From the NCBI RefSeq assembly GCF_001421435.1, contig NZ_LMKA01000052.1:1-64000 (forward strand): DNA of 64,000 nucleotides, in the 5' to 3' direction. The stretch comes from Chryseobacterium sp. Leaf201 (GTDB lineage: Bacteria > Bacteroidota > Bacteroidia > Flavobacteriales > Weeksellaceae). Shown here in pieces: positions 33,597-41,529 of the stretch (positions are counted from its first letter, which is position 1; each line of letters opens with the position of its first letter). The translations under genes and the position numbers were made by a program. The notes under the pieces were generated by a model, which was given only the letters and a program-made list of their open reading frames with translations, was not told the origin of the DNA and did not search any database.

Positions 33597-33630
33597 ACAG
33601 CATAAAAAGAATGCGTACTGACGCAATTAC
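33597..33630 (+). promoter_or_regulatory. Decayed promoter copy P3
   Basis: AGCATA and TGCGTA boxes keep the 13-base spacing, but the -7 box reads AATTACAA without TTTG. It may be inactive, or the seven RNAs downstream may be read through from P1 and P2. Confidence 0.5.
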
Positions 33631-33706
33631 AAAAAAAACAATAACAATGAATCATTATAAAAAATGTCTGAAAGAAACACTGTATTGAGGTTAATACTCA
33701 ATACAT

Positions 33707-34000
33707 ATGAAAAAATTTAAGTCACTAAGACAAGCTTTCGGAATCGATAAATACGGATTAATTGATTTCCCGCAGAAAATTTCAAATATCCGGATTTCCA
33801 GAATTTTATATGGAAATGAAATGGGCTGCTCTTATTGTTTCCCACATGGCTATGAAACAATTAATTCAAAAGAAATTAAGTTTCAGAGAAATTGGAAAAA
33901 ATACAGAAAAATCCAATGGAAACTGAAAAGTAAGTGTCGTAAAGCAGAGTTTCTTCGTGGGGACAGCAATACAGGTTCAAATCCTGTTCTCGAAAATTAG
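33707..34000 (+). CDS. Possible small basic protein
   Basis: The first 75 or so residues (KSLRQAFGIDKYGLIDFPQK ... CSYCFPHGYETINSKE) look like a real, Lys/Arg-rich protein, but the last 25 codons run into Y-like RNA 1. An 8-bp inverted repeat (GTATTGAG / CTCAATAC) lies just before the ATG and could hide the ribosome site. I know no family. It may be a real Y RNA partner or a chance frame. Confidence 0.4.
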   Translation: MKKFKSLRQAFGIDKYGLIDFPQKISNIRISRILYGNEMGCSYCFPHGYETINSKEIKFQRNWKKYRKIQWKLKSKCRKAEFLRGDSNTGSNPVLEN

Positions 34001-34056
34001 GGATAGTATAATGGTATCACTCTGTCGGTAAGTCTCTGTTTGATTTTTTACCTTAC
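33930..34056 (+). ncRNA. Y-like RNA 1 with permuted tRNA module
   Basis: The outer helix is GTAAG / CTTAC with TGTCGTAA, upper stem AGCAGAG / CTCTGTT and 3' end TTAC. Inside, GACAG (33962) pairs with CTGTC (34022) as an anticodon stem. Between them come T-arm ACAGG-TTCAAAT-CCTGT, an acceptor stem TCTCGAA / TTAGGGA closed by two bases, and a D-arm with AATGGT. The tRNA order is thus 3' half before 5' half, with no free acceptor end. Confidence 0.75.
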
Positions 34057-34065
34057 GTTAAAAAT

Positions 34066-34136
34066 AATCGATGCCGTAAGAAAGAGTTCCTTCGGCTTTC
34101 ATTGAACTAAAAACTCTTTTTAAAAGTTGCTCGGTT
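34066..34136 (+). ncRNA. Y-like RNA 2
   Basis: The lower stem AATCGA / TCGGTT, TGCCGTAA, upper stem AAAGAGTT / AACTCTTT, CTTCG and 3' strand TAAAAGTTGC follow the plan. It is related to RNAs a and c and has no tRNA module. Confidence 0.7.
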
Positions 34137-34147
34137 TAAATTATTTT

Positions 34148-34267
34148 GCAGGTGCCGTAGATAAAAGTTACTTCGTTATTTTACAAAGGTTCGAATCCTT
34201 TCGCCGAAAGGTGTGGTCGAGTGGCTAGACAGTTTTTAAGTAAAACTTTTATCAATATTTGCCTTGT
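34148..34267 (+). ncRNA. Y-like RNA 3 with permuted tRNA module
   Basis: The lower stem is GCAGG / CTTGT, with TGCCGTAG, upper stem ATAAAAGTT / AACTTTTAT (9 bp) and CAATATTTGC. The module has T-arm AAAGG-TTCGAAT-CCTTT, a short acceptor-like stem CGCC / GGTG closed by a GAAA tetraloop, and a D-arm GTC-GAGTGGCTA-GAC of Ser/Leu type. The GNRA cap shows that no free 3' end is intended. Confidence 0.75.
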
Positions 34268-34296
34268 ATTTTTAGAATAAAATTATAAAATATAAA

Positions 34297-34438
34297 AATC
34301 AAGTGTCGTTTTAGAATCATACTTCGAATATTAATCATTGGGTCACAGGTTCAAATCCTGTCTTCTCTGTTGTAAACGGGAAGTAGCTCAGCGGGTAGAG
34401 CAAATGCACTGAAAGATTCTTAATTTTTTACCTTGATT
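34297..34438 (+). ncRNA. Y-like RNA 4 with permuted tRNA module
   Basis: The lower stem AATCAAG / CTTGATT (7 bp), TGTCGTTT, upper stem AGAATC / GATTCT and TTAC end are present. The module has an anticodon-stem remnant CATT / AATG, T-arm ACAGG-TTCAAAT-CCTGT, acceptor CTTCTC / GGGAAG with a 10-base loop, and D-arm GCTC-AGCGGGTA-GAGC. Confidence 0.75.
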
Positions 34439-34443
34439 ATAAT

Positions 34444-34552
34444 AAAGAGTGTCGTAGAGAAAACTTACTTCGGTACATCTTATGATATTGGTTCAACTCC
34501 AAAAATAAATCTGAAAATGGTTTATATAAGTTTTTTCATTATTTACCTCTTT
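34444..34552 (+). ncRNA. Y-like RNA 5 with a D-arm-less tRNA module
   Basis: The lower stem AAAGAG / CTCTTT, TGTCGTAG, a 10-bp upper stem AGAAAACTTA / TAAGTTTTTT and CATTATTTAC are present. The T-arm is TTGG-TTCAACT-CCAA and the capped acceptor is ATAAATC / GGTTTAT. The D-arm is missing: the acceptor strand runs within one base into the upper stem. Confidence 0.7.
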
Positions 34553-34563
34553 TAATTTTAATA

Positions 34564-34716
34564 AAAACAAGTGCCGTAGAACAGCGTTACTTCGCTATGA
34601 CCGACGGGGTCGCGGGTTCGAGCCCCGCCTCTTCCACAAACAAAACACAGATGGATAAGGGAGAGTAGCTCAGCTGGTTAGAGCACGACTGCGCTTTTTG
34701 ACTGTTGCTTTGTTTT
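34564..34716 (+). ncRNA. Y-like RNA 6 with permuted tRNA module
   Basis: The lower stem AAAACAAG / TTTGTTTT, TGCCGTAG, upper stem AACAGCG / CGCTTTT (one mismatch) and TGACTGTTGC are present. The module has T-arm GCGGG-TTCGAGC-CCCGC, a full 7-bp acceptor CTCTTCC / GGGAGAG closed by 23 bases, and a canonical D-arm GCTC-AGCTGGTTA-GAGC. This is the clearest permuted tRNA of the set. Confidence 0.78.
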
Positions 34717-34721
34717 ATACA

Positions 34722-34854
34722 TAAAGTGCCGTAAGGGAAAGATACATCGTCTCTTTGGGGAGGAATAATGAAGCCGGTAATTCCGGCAAGATTATCCGGT
34801 TCGACTCCGGCTTGACGTGCCCCGCATTTTTTCTTTTCCTGCCTTTTGCCTTTA
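34722..34854 (+). ncRNA. Y-like RNA 7 with a different apical fold
   Basis: The lower stem TAAAG / CTTTA, TGCCGTAA, upper stem GGGAAAGA / TCTTTTCC and TGCCTTTTGC are present, with CATCG after the upper stem. Inside are GGGG / CCCC and AAGCCGG / CCGGCTT helices and a T-arm-like CCGG-TTCGACT-CCGG, but no full tRNA order. It ends the array. Confidence 0.65.
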
Positions 34855-34861
34855 ATACATA

Positions 34862-34896
34862 AAATCCGGAAATGATGCGTATCGTTTCCGGATTTA
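34862..34896. terminator. Terminator of the RNA array
   Basis: AAATCCGGAAA pairs perfectly with TTTCCGGATTT around 12 bases. It also serves the converging HTH gene. Confidence 0.75.
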
Positions 34897-34916
34897 TTTA
34901 TGTTGCTGTGCTCTGT

Positions 34917-35258
34917 TTACTGAGCCTGTATTTTTTCAAATTCTTTTTCAAAAGTCTTTTTCCATTTGGCAATGGTCGTTCTGCTGATCCTGTATTTTTT
35001 AGACATAAAGCTGGTGGACAGGTTGTGTTTCTGCTGATACTGCAGGAGCTTCAGCATGGTCTTCTTGTCATAGGTTTTAAGCTGCTGATTATTTTTCAGG
35101 CTTTCTTTGGATGATTTGAAAATCAGATCGTTGAGTTTTAAAATGTCCTCAGAAGTCTTTAAATTATTCAAAAGCCTCAGGACTTTAGGATCTTTCAGCT
35201 TTTCAGGATCTTTCTCCTTAAGCATATCCTGATAAATTTTTTTATAATTGGGGCGCAT
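34917..35258 (-). CDS. Helix-turn-helix protein, second of a pair
   Basis: The 113-residue protein ends in a transposase-like HTH (FMSKKYRISRTTIAKWKK). I recognise this pair type from Chryseobacterium genomes, where it is present in several copies. It may be a remnant of a mobile element or a regulator. It lies 12 bases after its partner gene. Confidence 0.75.
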   Translation of the reverse strand: MRPNYKKIYQDMLKEKDPEKLKDPKVLRLLNNLKTSEDILKLNDLIFKSSKESLKNNQQLKTYDKKTMLKLLQYQQKHNLSTSFMSKKYRISRTTIAKWKKTFEKEFEKIQAQ

Positions 35259-35270
35259 GATATTCAGGAT

Positions 35271-35687
35271 TTAGGTTTTCTGGAGCCAGCGATGCAGGGT
35301 ACTTTTGGGGATGGAATATTCATTGATAATTTCAACATGCGTCATCTCGCCGGACCTTATCTTACCAATGATAAATTCCTTAATTTCCTGGGTGTAAATA
35401 TTTTTCCGGAAATAGGGGATCTTTTCAGAATTCAGGCTCTTGCTTTTATCAACAGCAGAAGGCGGTGAATATAAAATCAGGTGGGAGCTGTAGATCCTGA
35501 AAAAATCATACTGCAGCAGCTTCGAGAATTTTAAAAGTACTTCTGTATCCACGGAAGCACCGGCATAGATTTTTTCAAGGCTTTCTTCATCCTTTTTCAG
35601 GAAATTACAGACTCTTTCAGTACCGATTTCCAGTTCTTCCACTCTCTCTCTGATGAGTTTTCCTATATGTATTTCTTTGTATAGCAT
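35271..35687 (-). CDS. Helix-turn-helix protein, first of a pair
   Basis: The 138-residue protein starts MLYKEIHIGKLIRERVEELE with an XRE-like N-terminal helical part and ends with a second HTH (YSIPKSTLHRWLQKT). It is the usual partner of the downstream HTH gene. No catalytic transposase domain is present. Confidence 0.75.
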   Translation of the reverse strand: MLYKEIHIGKLIRERVEELEIGTERVCNFLKKDEESLEKIYAGASVDTEVLLKFSKLLQYDFFRIYSSHLILYSPPSAVDKSKSLNSEKIPYFRKNIYTQEIKEFIIGKIRSGEMTHVEIINEYSIPKSTLHRWLQKT

Positions 35688-35699
35688 TATTTAAGTAAA

Positions 35700-36177
35700 C
35701 ATTAGCAGTATGAATACAGCAACAGGCAGTTTATCTGTCTGTAAAAATTGATTGATGGAATAAATAATCTTATCAGATAAATTTTTTCCAGGCTATTACA
35801 GTCATTATTATATTTCTCTGCGAGATGTAAGGAGCAAAAATCATACAATTTGTTCATATCCGTTAGATTGATAAGATTCAGACTGATATTGCTGCTTATT
35901 CCTTAAAATATATCCGGCAAGGTCAGCTGTACAGATTTAAATATCCCTGCTCAATTTCCACAGCTTCATTTTAAGATAACCTGTAAACTGTATTTATTTA
36001 TAATTTCTAAAATTAATCAACTTTAATTTCAAATATAAGAAAATTAGAAATAAAATGATTAAAATCAATTGAAATTAATTATACAAAATAAAATATAGGT
36101 TAAAAATATAAAGCATTAGGGGTGTTTAACAGCATTGTAGGGCTCATAATTGTTTCCGGCAGTGCAGCGGGATAAAG
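35700..36177. other. AT-rich intergenic region
   Basis: I see no gene, tRNA or strong hairpin. It carries the upstream region of the HTH pair and leads to the SulP promoter. Confidence 0.5.
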
Positions 36178-36209
36178 TTTGTGCAAAAAAAATCAAGTGC
36201 CTACCTTTG
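36178..36209 (+). promoter_or_regulatory. Promoter of the SulP transporter gene
   Basis: TTTG at 36178, 20 bases of spacer, and TACCTTTG at 36202 match the -33/-7 consensus. The ATG at 36217 lies about 8 bases downstream, so the mRNA would be almost leaderless; the GTG at 36181 cannot be the start if this promoter is used. Confidence 0.6.
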
Positions 36210-36216
36210 GGGCCTC

Positions 36217-37755
36217 ATGAAAAATACCTTAAGCCTGTTCGATTTTTCGAAAAAAATAAATTATAAAAACGAATTGTTAGCCGGATTTACCGTAGCCATG
36301 ACCATGATTCCGGAGTCGCTTTCATTTGCGATCCTGGCGGGGCTTTCTCCCTTAACAGGTCTGTATGCTGCTTTTATGATGGGGCTGGTTACTGCTGTTT
36401 TAGGCGGCCGGCCCGGTATGGTTTCAGGCGGTGCTGGGGCTACCATCGTGGTACTGATAGCGCTGATCAAGACCCACGGGATAGAATATCTTTTTGCAAC
36501 CGTTGTGCTGGGAGGTGTCCTGCAGCTGATGGTTGGGATATTCCGGTGGGGGAAATTCGTCCGGCTGATTCCGCAACCTGTTATGTACGGTTTCCTGAAT
36601 GGTCTGGCAGTCATTATTTTTATGGCCCAGGTTGAGCAGTTTAAGATTACCGGGGCAGACGGAGCTGTAAGCTGGCTGCAGGGAAGTTCTCTGTATATCA
36701 TGGCCGGATTAACGGCTTTAACAGTTGCCATTGTCTACTTTTTCCCTAAAATTACAAAAGTGGTTCCCGCATCTCTGGTAGCGATTATCCTTGTCTTTGC
36801 CGTGGTTTCGGGATTCGGGATCAGTACTAAGACCGTTGCCGATATCGCCAGCATCAGCGGAACGCTGCCTGAGTTCCATATTCCACAGATTCCTTTTTCG
36901 CTGGATACGCTGCAGGTTATTTTTCCCTATGCGCTGATCATGGCCGGGGTAGGGCTGATTGAATCGCTCCTGACCTTATCCATGGTAGATGAAATTACAA
37001 ATTCAAAAGGCAATGCCAATAAAGAATCGATAGCCCAGGGACTGGCCAATATAACCAACGGCTTCTTCGGCGGCATGGGCGGCTGTGCAATGGTAGCACA
37101 GACCCTGGTGAATCTCAATGCAGGTTCCAGGACGCGGCTTTCAGGGATTATCGCTTCGCTGACTATTTTAGTTATCATTCTTGTGGGTGCTCCGTTCATT
37201 GAGAAAATTCCGATGGCTGCTCTGGTAGGGGTAATGATGGTAGTGGCCATCAGTACTTTCCAGTGGGTATCCATCAGGATTGTCAACAAAATGCCGAAAT
37301 CCGATATTTTTGTCGGGATTACAGTAGCTTTAATTACCATTATCCTTCATAATCTGGCCCTGGCTGTTTTGGTGGGTGTGATTATTTCAGCGCTGGTTTT
37401 TGCATGGGACAATGCAAAAAGAATCCGCGCCAAAAAGCATGTGGATGCTGACGGGATTAAATATTATGAAATTTACGGGCCGCTGTTTTTTGGTTCCGTT
37501 ACTGCTTTTACCGATAAATTTGATCCGTCGGGCGATCCGGAAGTTGTGGTTATTGATTTCAGGGAAAGCCGGATTGTTGATATGAGTGCCATTGATGCCC
37601 TGGATAAACTGTCAAGAAAATACAGTGAAATGGGCAAAAAAATACATTTAAGACACCTCAGCAGAGACTGTATAAAGATGCTGAAAAATGCCGAAGCGGT
37701 TGTTGAAGTAAATATCCAGGAGGATCCGACGTATAAGGTGATGCCTGAAAATTAG
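36217..37755 (+). CDS. SulP-family anion transporter
   Basis: SulP proteins move sulfate, bicarbonate or related anions across the inner membrane. From the ATG at 36217 the protein has 512 residues with about 11-12 membrane helices (start FAGFTVAMTMIPESLSFAIL-like) and a C-terminal STAS domain (about the last 100 residues, VVVIDFRESRIVDMSAIDAL). The exact substrate cannot be told. Confidence 0.9.
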   Translation: MKNTLSLFDFSKKINYKNELLAGFTVAMTMIPESLSFAILAGLSPLTGLYAAFMMGLVTAVLGGRPGMVSGGAGATIVVLIALIKTHGIEYLFATVVLGGVLQLMVGIFRWGKFVRLIPQPVMYGFLNGLAVIIFMAQVEQFKITGADGAVSWLQGSSLYIMAGLTALTVAIVYFFPKITKVVPASLVAIILVFAVVSGFGISTKTVADIASISGTLPEFHIPQIPFSLDTLQVIFPYALIMAGVGLIESLLTLSMVDEITNSKGNANKESIAQGLANITNGFFGGMGGCAMVAQTLVNLNAGSRTRLSGIIASLTILVIILVGAPFIEKIPMAALVGVMMVVAISTFQWVSIRIVNKMPKSDIFVGITVALITIILHNLALAVLVGVIISALVFAWDNAKRIRAKKHVDADGIKYYEIYGPLFFGSVTAFTDKFDPSGDPEVVVIDFRESRIVDMSAIDALDKLSRKYSEMGKKIHLRHLSRDCIKMLKNAEAVVEVNIQEDPTYKVMPEN

Positions 37756-37946
37756 AATGGGCCGGAAATCTGAAGCCGGAAACGTTGAAACTATGAGTTT
37801 GTGCAAAGAAGATCTTGATGATAAATGCCTGAAAATAATATTCTGATCATTTATTTACTCCATTACAGAATAATTTCAGTAACAAGATTCCTGACGTGAT
37901 ACTTACTCTATTACTTTTTCTTTTAGTGTTTCAAAAAATTACAGAG

Positions 37947-37970
37947 GCGGGATAGAAATATCCCGCTTTT
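37947..37970 (+). terminator. Terminator after the SulP gene
   Basis: GCGGGATA pairs with TATCCCGC around a GAAA loop, followed by T4. It is about 190 bases beyond the stop; the region before it holds nothing clear. Confidence 0.7.
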
Positions 37971-38034
37971 CTGTAACTGATTAGATGGTTAAGATAACCC
38001 ATGTGGATTTCTGATAATTTGATGATCAATTATC

Positions 38035-39462
38035 TTAATAAACCACTTTTACAATGCCGTCAGTATGATAAAAGTCTCCTGTTTCCATACCTGCACCTAA
38101 TGCTGCTGCATTGTCAGGCAGATTTTGTAACCCTGTTACTTTCAGATTGGATACCGGTGCTGTTGCGCCAGTACCGATCCCTACTTTGCCCTGGAAAAAG
38201 TTCTTCGTATTTGCACCTTCTGAATAAAGGTTAAATGCAGTGGCAGGATTATCACCCGTGAAACGGTAATTGGATATATAGACGCCGTAGGATCTCGCTA
38301 TAGATACCGATCCTCCACTTTGTGTGCTTTCGATAATCAGGCCGTAAAGGTTATTAATGGTTTTACTGCTGTTGCCTGAAAAGCTTGTTAAAGATCTCAA
38401 AGCGGCTGCCATACCTGTGATATTAATAGATCCTCCCGTTCCTCTTGGCTCAAATTGGTTAGAAGAGCCGATAATTCTCGCAATATTTATAGTACCACCA
38501 TTAGCTGAAGGCCTGGCCGTAAAATGTCCTCCCATTACATCGTCTCCAATTGCAGTAAAGGTAAAGCCTGTGGAGGCAGCAGGAAGTGCATAACCGCTAT
38601 AGGCACGAAGCGCACCACCAATGGTCAGATTACCGTTTGTTGCATTACCGGAAGCATTCGCTATATTGGCATAGGAATATCCCGCCGTAAGATCACCGCC
38701 TATGGCGTTTAAGCTTATATTGTTGGCTATTCCGTGTACATGAGTAGAGCTTCCATTATTTTTTGCACCTGTCAAATTATAATTAAATACGCCACCATAA
38801 CCTCCTCTTGTTACTGTTGAAGTATCTGTTGCGGAAGAGTTTATGCCGATTAAGGTTCCTGCTCCGGAAGTGGAATTATCAAATAACGAGTTAATGATCC
38901 CATATTTAATTCCTTGCTTGTTGGAGCTCAGCTGATTGTAGACACCATACGAAGTGCCGGCTGCTCCGGAAGTATTATTTTCATTAATTTGCAGGTTTGC
39001 AATTGGCGTAATTCCTGGATTTATACCTATGGCTACTTTGCCTGTCTGGTAAATATCCTGAATATTGGAACCGGCGTCATTCGTGGTTCCCGATACTTTC
39101 CAGGGTTCGGAAGCTTTCATTGTCTGCCAAACGGTTCCGTCAAAGTAATAATGTCCGATAGAAGTTACATTTGTGGTCTTGGCGGTAACATCATCTGCTG
39201 TAGATGCGGTTGCGCTGCTGTTATCCAAAGGTGCCGTTACATAAACAATGGTTCCGTTCTGGTCAGCAGTATACAAACCATCTTTAGCCTTCAGTTGCAT
39301 ACCTGTTAATCTGGGAGCAATAAAACCGTCCGGTTTGGTTAGGTCAGAAGGCTTTGCTGCTACATCCAGAGTGGCTTTTGGTGTTTCTGTATCTATCCCT
39401 ACCTGGGAGTAAATAAGTGAGCTTAACGTCAAAGCTCCTAGAAGAATAATTCTTTTTTTCAT
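38035..39462 (-). CDS. Secreted surface protein, repeat-rich
   Basis: The 475-residue protein has a signal peptide (about 1-20, LSSLIYSQVG) and the N-terminal VGIDTETPKATLDV typical of a large flavobacterial family of cell-surface proteins. The middle is rich in Gly, Ser, Asn and Thr with strand-like repeats. The C-terminus repeats VGIGTG and ends with a conserved DFYHTDGIVKVVY. It has no type IX sorting tail. An adhesin-like role is a guess. Confidence 0.75.
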   Translation of the reverse strand: MKKRIILLGALTLSSLIYSQVGIDTETPKATLDVAAKPSDLTKPDGFIAPRLTGMQLKAKDGLYTADQNGTIVYVTAPLDNSSATASTADDVTAKTTNVTSIGHYYFDGTVWQTMKASEPWKVSGTTNDAGSNIQDIYQTGKVAIGINPGITPIANLQINENNTSGAAGTSYGVYNQLSSNKQGIKYGIINSLFDNSTSGAGTLIGINSSATDTSTVTRGGYGGVFNYNLTGAKNNGSSTHVHGIANNISLNAIGGDLTAGYSYANIANASGNATNGNLTIGGALRAYSGYALPAASTGFTFTAIGDDVMGGHFTARPSANGGTINIARIIGSSNQFEPRGTGGSINITGMAAALRSLTSFSGNSSKTINNLYGLIIESTQSGGSVSIARSYGVYISNYRFTGDNPATAFNLYSEGANTKNFFQGKVGIGTGATAPVSNLKVTGLQNLPDNAAALGAGMETGDFYHTDGIVKVVY

Positions 39463-39519
39463 TTTAGCATTTTTTTTAATTAATAATTTGCATTCCTACT
39501 TTGGGTTGCATTGTTTTTT

Positions 39520-39825
39520 TTAATATTCGTTATCCTGCACAGGTATTGCTCCTGGAGGGTGTGGGCGATTTAAAGGTAATTCTGAAATAGAAATGGGTAT
39601 AAAAGAGACATACGGCAGTCTGCTTACTATAGAAGGTATAAAAGCGGTTACGGCTAACCCTGTATAAAATATGGAGCCTGTACCGATGATCATTTTAGTA
39701 TTTTCTCCTGCATGGAAATAATCAGGAGCAGAAAAGGATAGGAATAGCCATACAATCCAAATCAGGCTCATGCTGATCTGGCAGGAACAGAATCTTTCCA
39801 TTGCTTTTATATATTTTTTTTTCAT
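39520..39825 (-). CDS. Hypothetical membrane protein
   Basis: From the ATG at 39825 (MKKKYIKAMERF) the protein has about 101 residues with two membrane-helix-like segments (MSLIWIVWLFLSF and IFYTGLAVTAFIPSIV) and a Pro-rich tail. The family is unknown. It may share a transcript with the surface protein downstream. Confidence 0.5.
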   Translation of the reverse strand: MKKKYIKAMERFCSCQISMSLIWIVWLFLSFSAPDYFHAGENTKMIIGTGSIFYTGLAVTAFIPSIVSRLPYVSFIPISISELPLNRPHPPGAIPVQDNEY

Positions 39826-40065
39826 CAGTGTGTTAATAACAGCCCTGCTTAAGACGGTTAATGGTGCAAATGTAAACAAATTTATTTAATAGCCAAATGA
39901 TGTAAAGTTTTGTTTGTTAACGAGATATGGCTGTGTAAATCTTTTGATTTTGTTTTATGAATGTGAAAAATACAATAATAAACACTTATGAATGCAAAAA
40001 GCAGGATTTTTGAAAAATTAATTGAAAATCAGTAGATTAAAAATTAATGGCCGTATAAATAAAAA

Positions 40066-40088
40066 TCACCTCAGATCATCTGAGGTGA
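40066..40088 (-). terminator. Terminator of the decayed secreted gene
   Basis: TCACCTCAGAT and its complement are separated by one base and followed by T5 on the minus strand. Confidence 0.65.
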
Positions 40089-40113
40089 ATATACAAGGGC
40101 TGGTTTATTAGGA

Positions 40114-40520
40114 TTATTTTTTAAGGAATTTCAGTTTTTTTATGCCTTCTATTTCTATGAAATAAGCACCTGTGATCAATTGTAAAACACTGATTTTTTC
40201 CTGGTCAGTCACATTCCCTTCAGATAAAAGCCTGCCGTTCATATCTGTTATTTTATAGGATTTTGATCCTTTCACTGGAAAACTGGCCTGAATGTAATCT
40301 GTTGCCGGATTAGGAGCTATGCAGAATTGGGGTTGCCGTTCCTGTCTGCAGTGAGTGTTGCGCCATTTACGGTAAGTGTATTGCCGTTGGTGCTTGCGTC
40401 ATTGCCATTTCCGTTAAATCTCCACCAGGCAATCAGACCGGAAGACGGAATATAGTTTGGGGTTTGTGCAGCAGCAAAAAGTACTGCAAGCAAAAATGAT
40501 AATAAAGAGATTTTCTTAAT
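40114..40520 (-). pseudogene. Remnant of a type IX-secreted LamG-like protein
   Basis: On the minus strand a signal peptide (KKISLLSFLLAVLFAAAQ) leads to the LamG-like start PSSGLIAWWRFNGNGND. The frame then breaks near 40335. The other frame continues as a type IX sorting tail (IAPNPATDYIQ ... GAYFIEIEGIKK) to the stop at 40114. The middle of the gene seems deleted and there is no ATG at the expected start, only ATT. Confidence 0.7.
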
Positions 40521-40739
40521 AATTATTTATTTAGTGTGCTAGAAATAGCACTAATATTATCATATGTGGTATTTATATTGTGTTGTATTTAAATTTAAAG
40601 GCTTTTAATTAATTATATGGGATGTAATTGCTTTTTTGGTTATTATATATGTACCGGGTGCCATCATTTTTACAGGCTCATTTTATATGCGGAAATCTTA
40701 AATAATTCTTAAAAAAAATCAGCATAAGTTTAAAAATTC

Positions 40740-40747
40740 TATCTTTG
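40740..40747 (+). promoter_or_regulatory. TAnnTTTG promoter of the Ter operon
   Basis: TATCTTTG lies about 100 bases before the HAD gene; the leader between them shows no strong structure. Confidence 0.55.
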
Positions 40748-40847
40748 GGGAGAGTTGGTAAAATTCAGATAAAAAACTAATGATCAAACCTGAAATCAAT
40801 TCATTTTTTCTAAGAAAAAGCTAAATGAAACTTTAACTTATAAGATT

Positions 40848-41525
40848 TTGAAAACAGATATAGACATCCGCAGTCATTCGCATTTTTCCTTCGATCTGTG
40901 GCTTACCCTCATCAAATCCCATCCTGAATTCAAAGCAAAAAGAGTGGAGCTGTTTTCCTCGTTTTTCGAGGTTGACCAACCGATGGATAAAGTAGCGAAA
41001 GCTGTAAAATATTATGATGATCTCTGCAATACCATCAATGAAGTAATCGGCGGGAATGTGGATACTTTTGAAATTTATCTGCTGATCCTGGGTTCATTAA
41101 ATGTGGACCTTAAACAACTGGACCAGGAGAAATTAAACCGGTTCTACCAAAAAAGCGAAGACCTGTTTCTGGAATATAAGCCGGTGGTGATTTTCGAAAA
41201 TTTACATGAATTTTTTGAAGAAATAAGGAGTCAGGGGAAAACCATCAGTATTCTGAGCAATACAGGCTTTATCAAAGGCAGAACGATGAGGAAATTCCTG
41301 ATGAATGAAAATCTTGATCAGTATATTGATTTCCATGTATATTCCGATGAAACGAACTGCTCAAAGCCCAGCCCTCAGATATTCCGGGAAGTGAAATCCC
41401 TGATTAAAAACCAGGAGGTGGATCTGCACCGCATCCTGCACATCGGAGACAACCCGGTTGCAGATTACAAGGGCGCAAAAGATTTCGGCTTTAATGCACA
41501 CCTGCTCAAACACCCAATATTATAA
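40848..41525 (+). CDS. HAD-family hydrolase of the Ter operon
   Basis: The 225-residue protein has HAD motifs FDLWLTL (I, second Asp replaced by Trp-Leu context), SNTGF (II), a Lys in SKPSP (III) and HIGDNPVADYKGA (IV). In motif I the nucleophile Asp is present but the usual DxD second Asp is Trp. The start is a TTG. HAD proteins are a regular part of TerD-type operons. The end lies 4 bases before the next start. Confidence 0.8.
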   Translation: MKTDIDIRSHSHFSFDLWLTLIKSHPEFKAKRVELFSSFFEVDQPMDKVAKAVKYYDDLCNTINEVIGGNVDTFEIYLLILGSLNVDLKQLDQEKLNRFYQKSEDLFLEYKPVVIFENLHEFFEEIRSQGKTISILSNTGFIKGRTMRKFLMNENLDQYIDFHVYSDETNCSKPSPQIFREVKSLIKNQEVDLHRILHIGDNPVADYKGAKDFGFNAHLLKHPIL

Positions 41526-41529
41526 TAAT

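Noticed and set aside
33930-34716. Ordinary tRNA genes interrupted by introns in the anticodon region
   Set aside because: T-arms and D-arms suggested this first, but acceptor strands do not pair in the normal order (for example CGCCGAA with any upstream 5' strand). They pair well in the permuted order, with a cap, and the outer helices close around each permuted unit.
33162-34854. CRISPR array
   Set aside because: The repeated motif is a variable, paired RNA structure. Spacings are irregular and there is no constant direct repeat or cas gene.
34917-35687. Insertion sequence
   Set aside because: Only HTH proteins are present, with no catalytic transposase domain or terminal inverted repeats that I can find.
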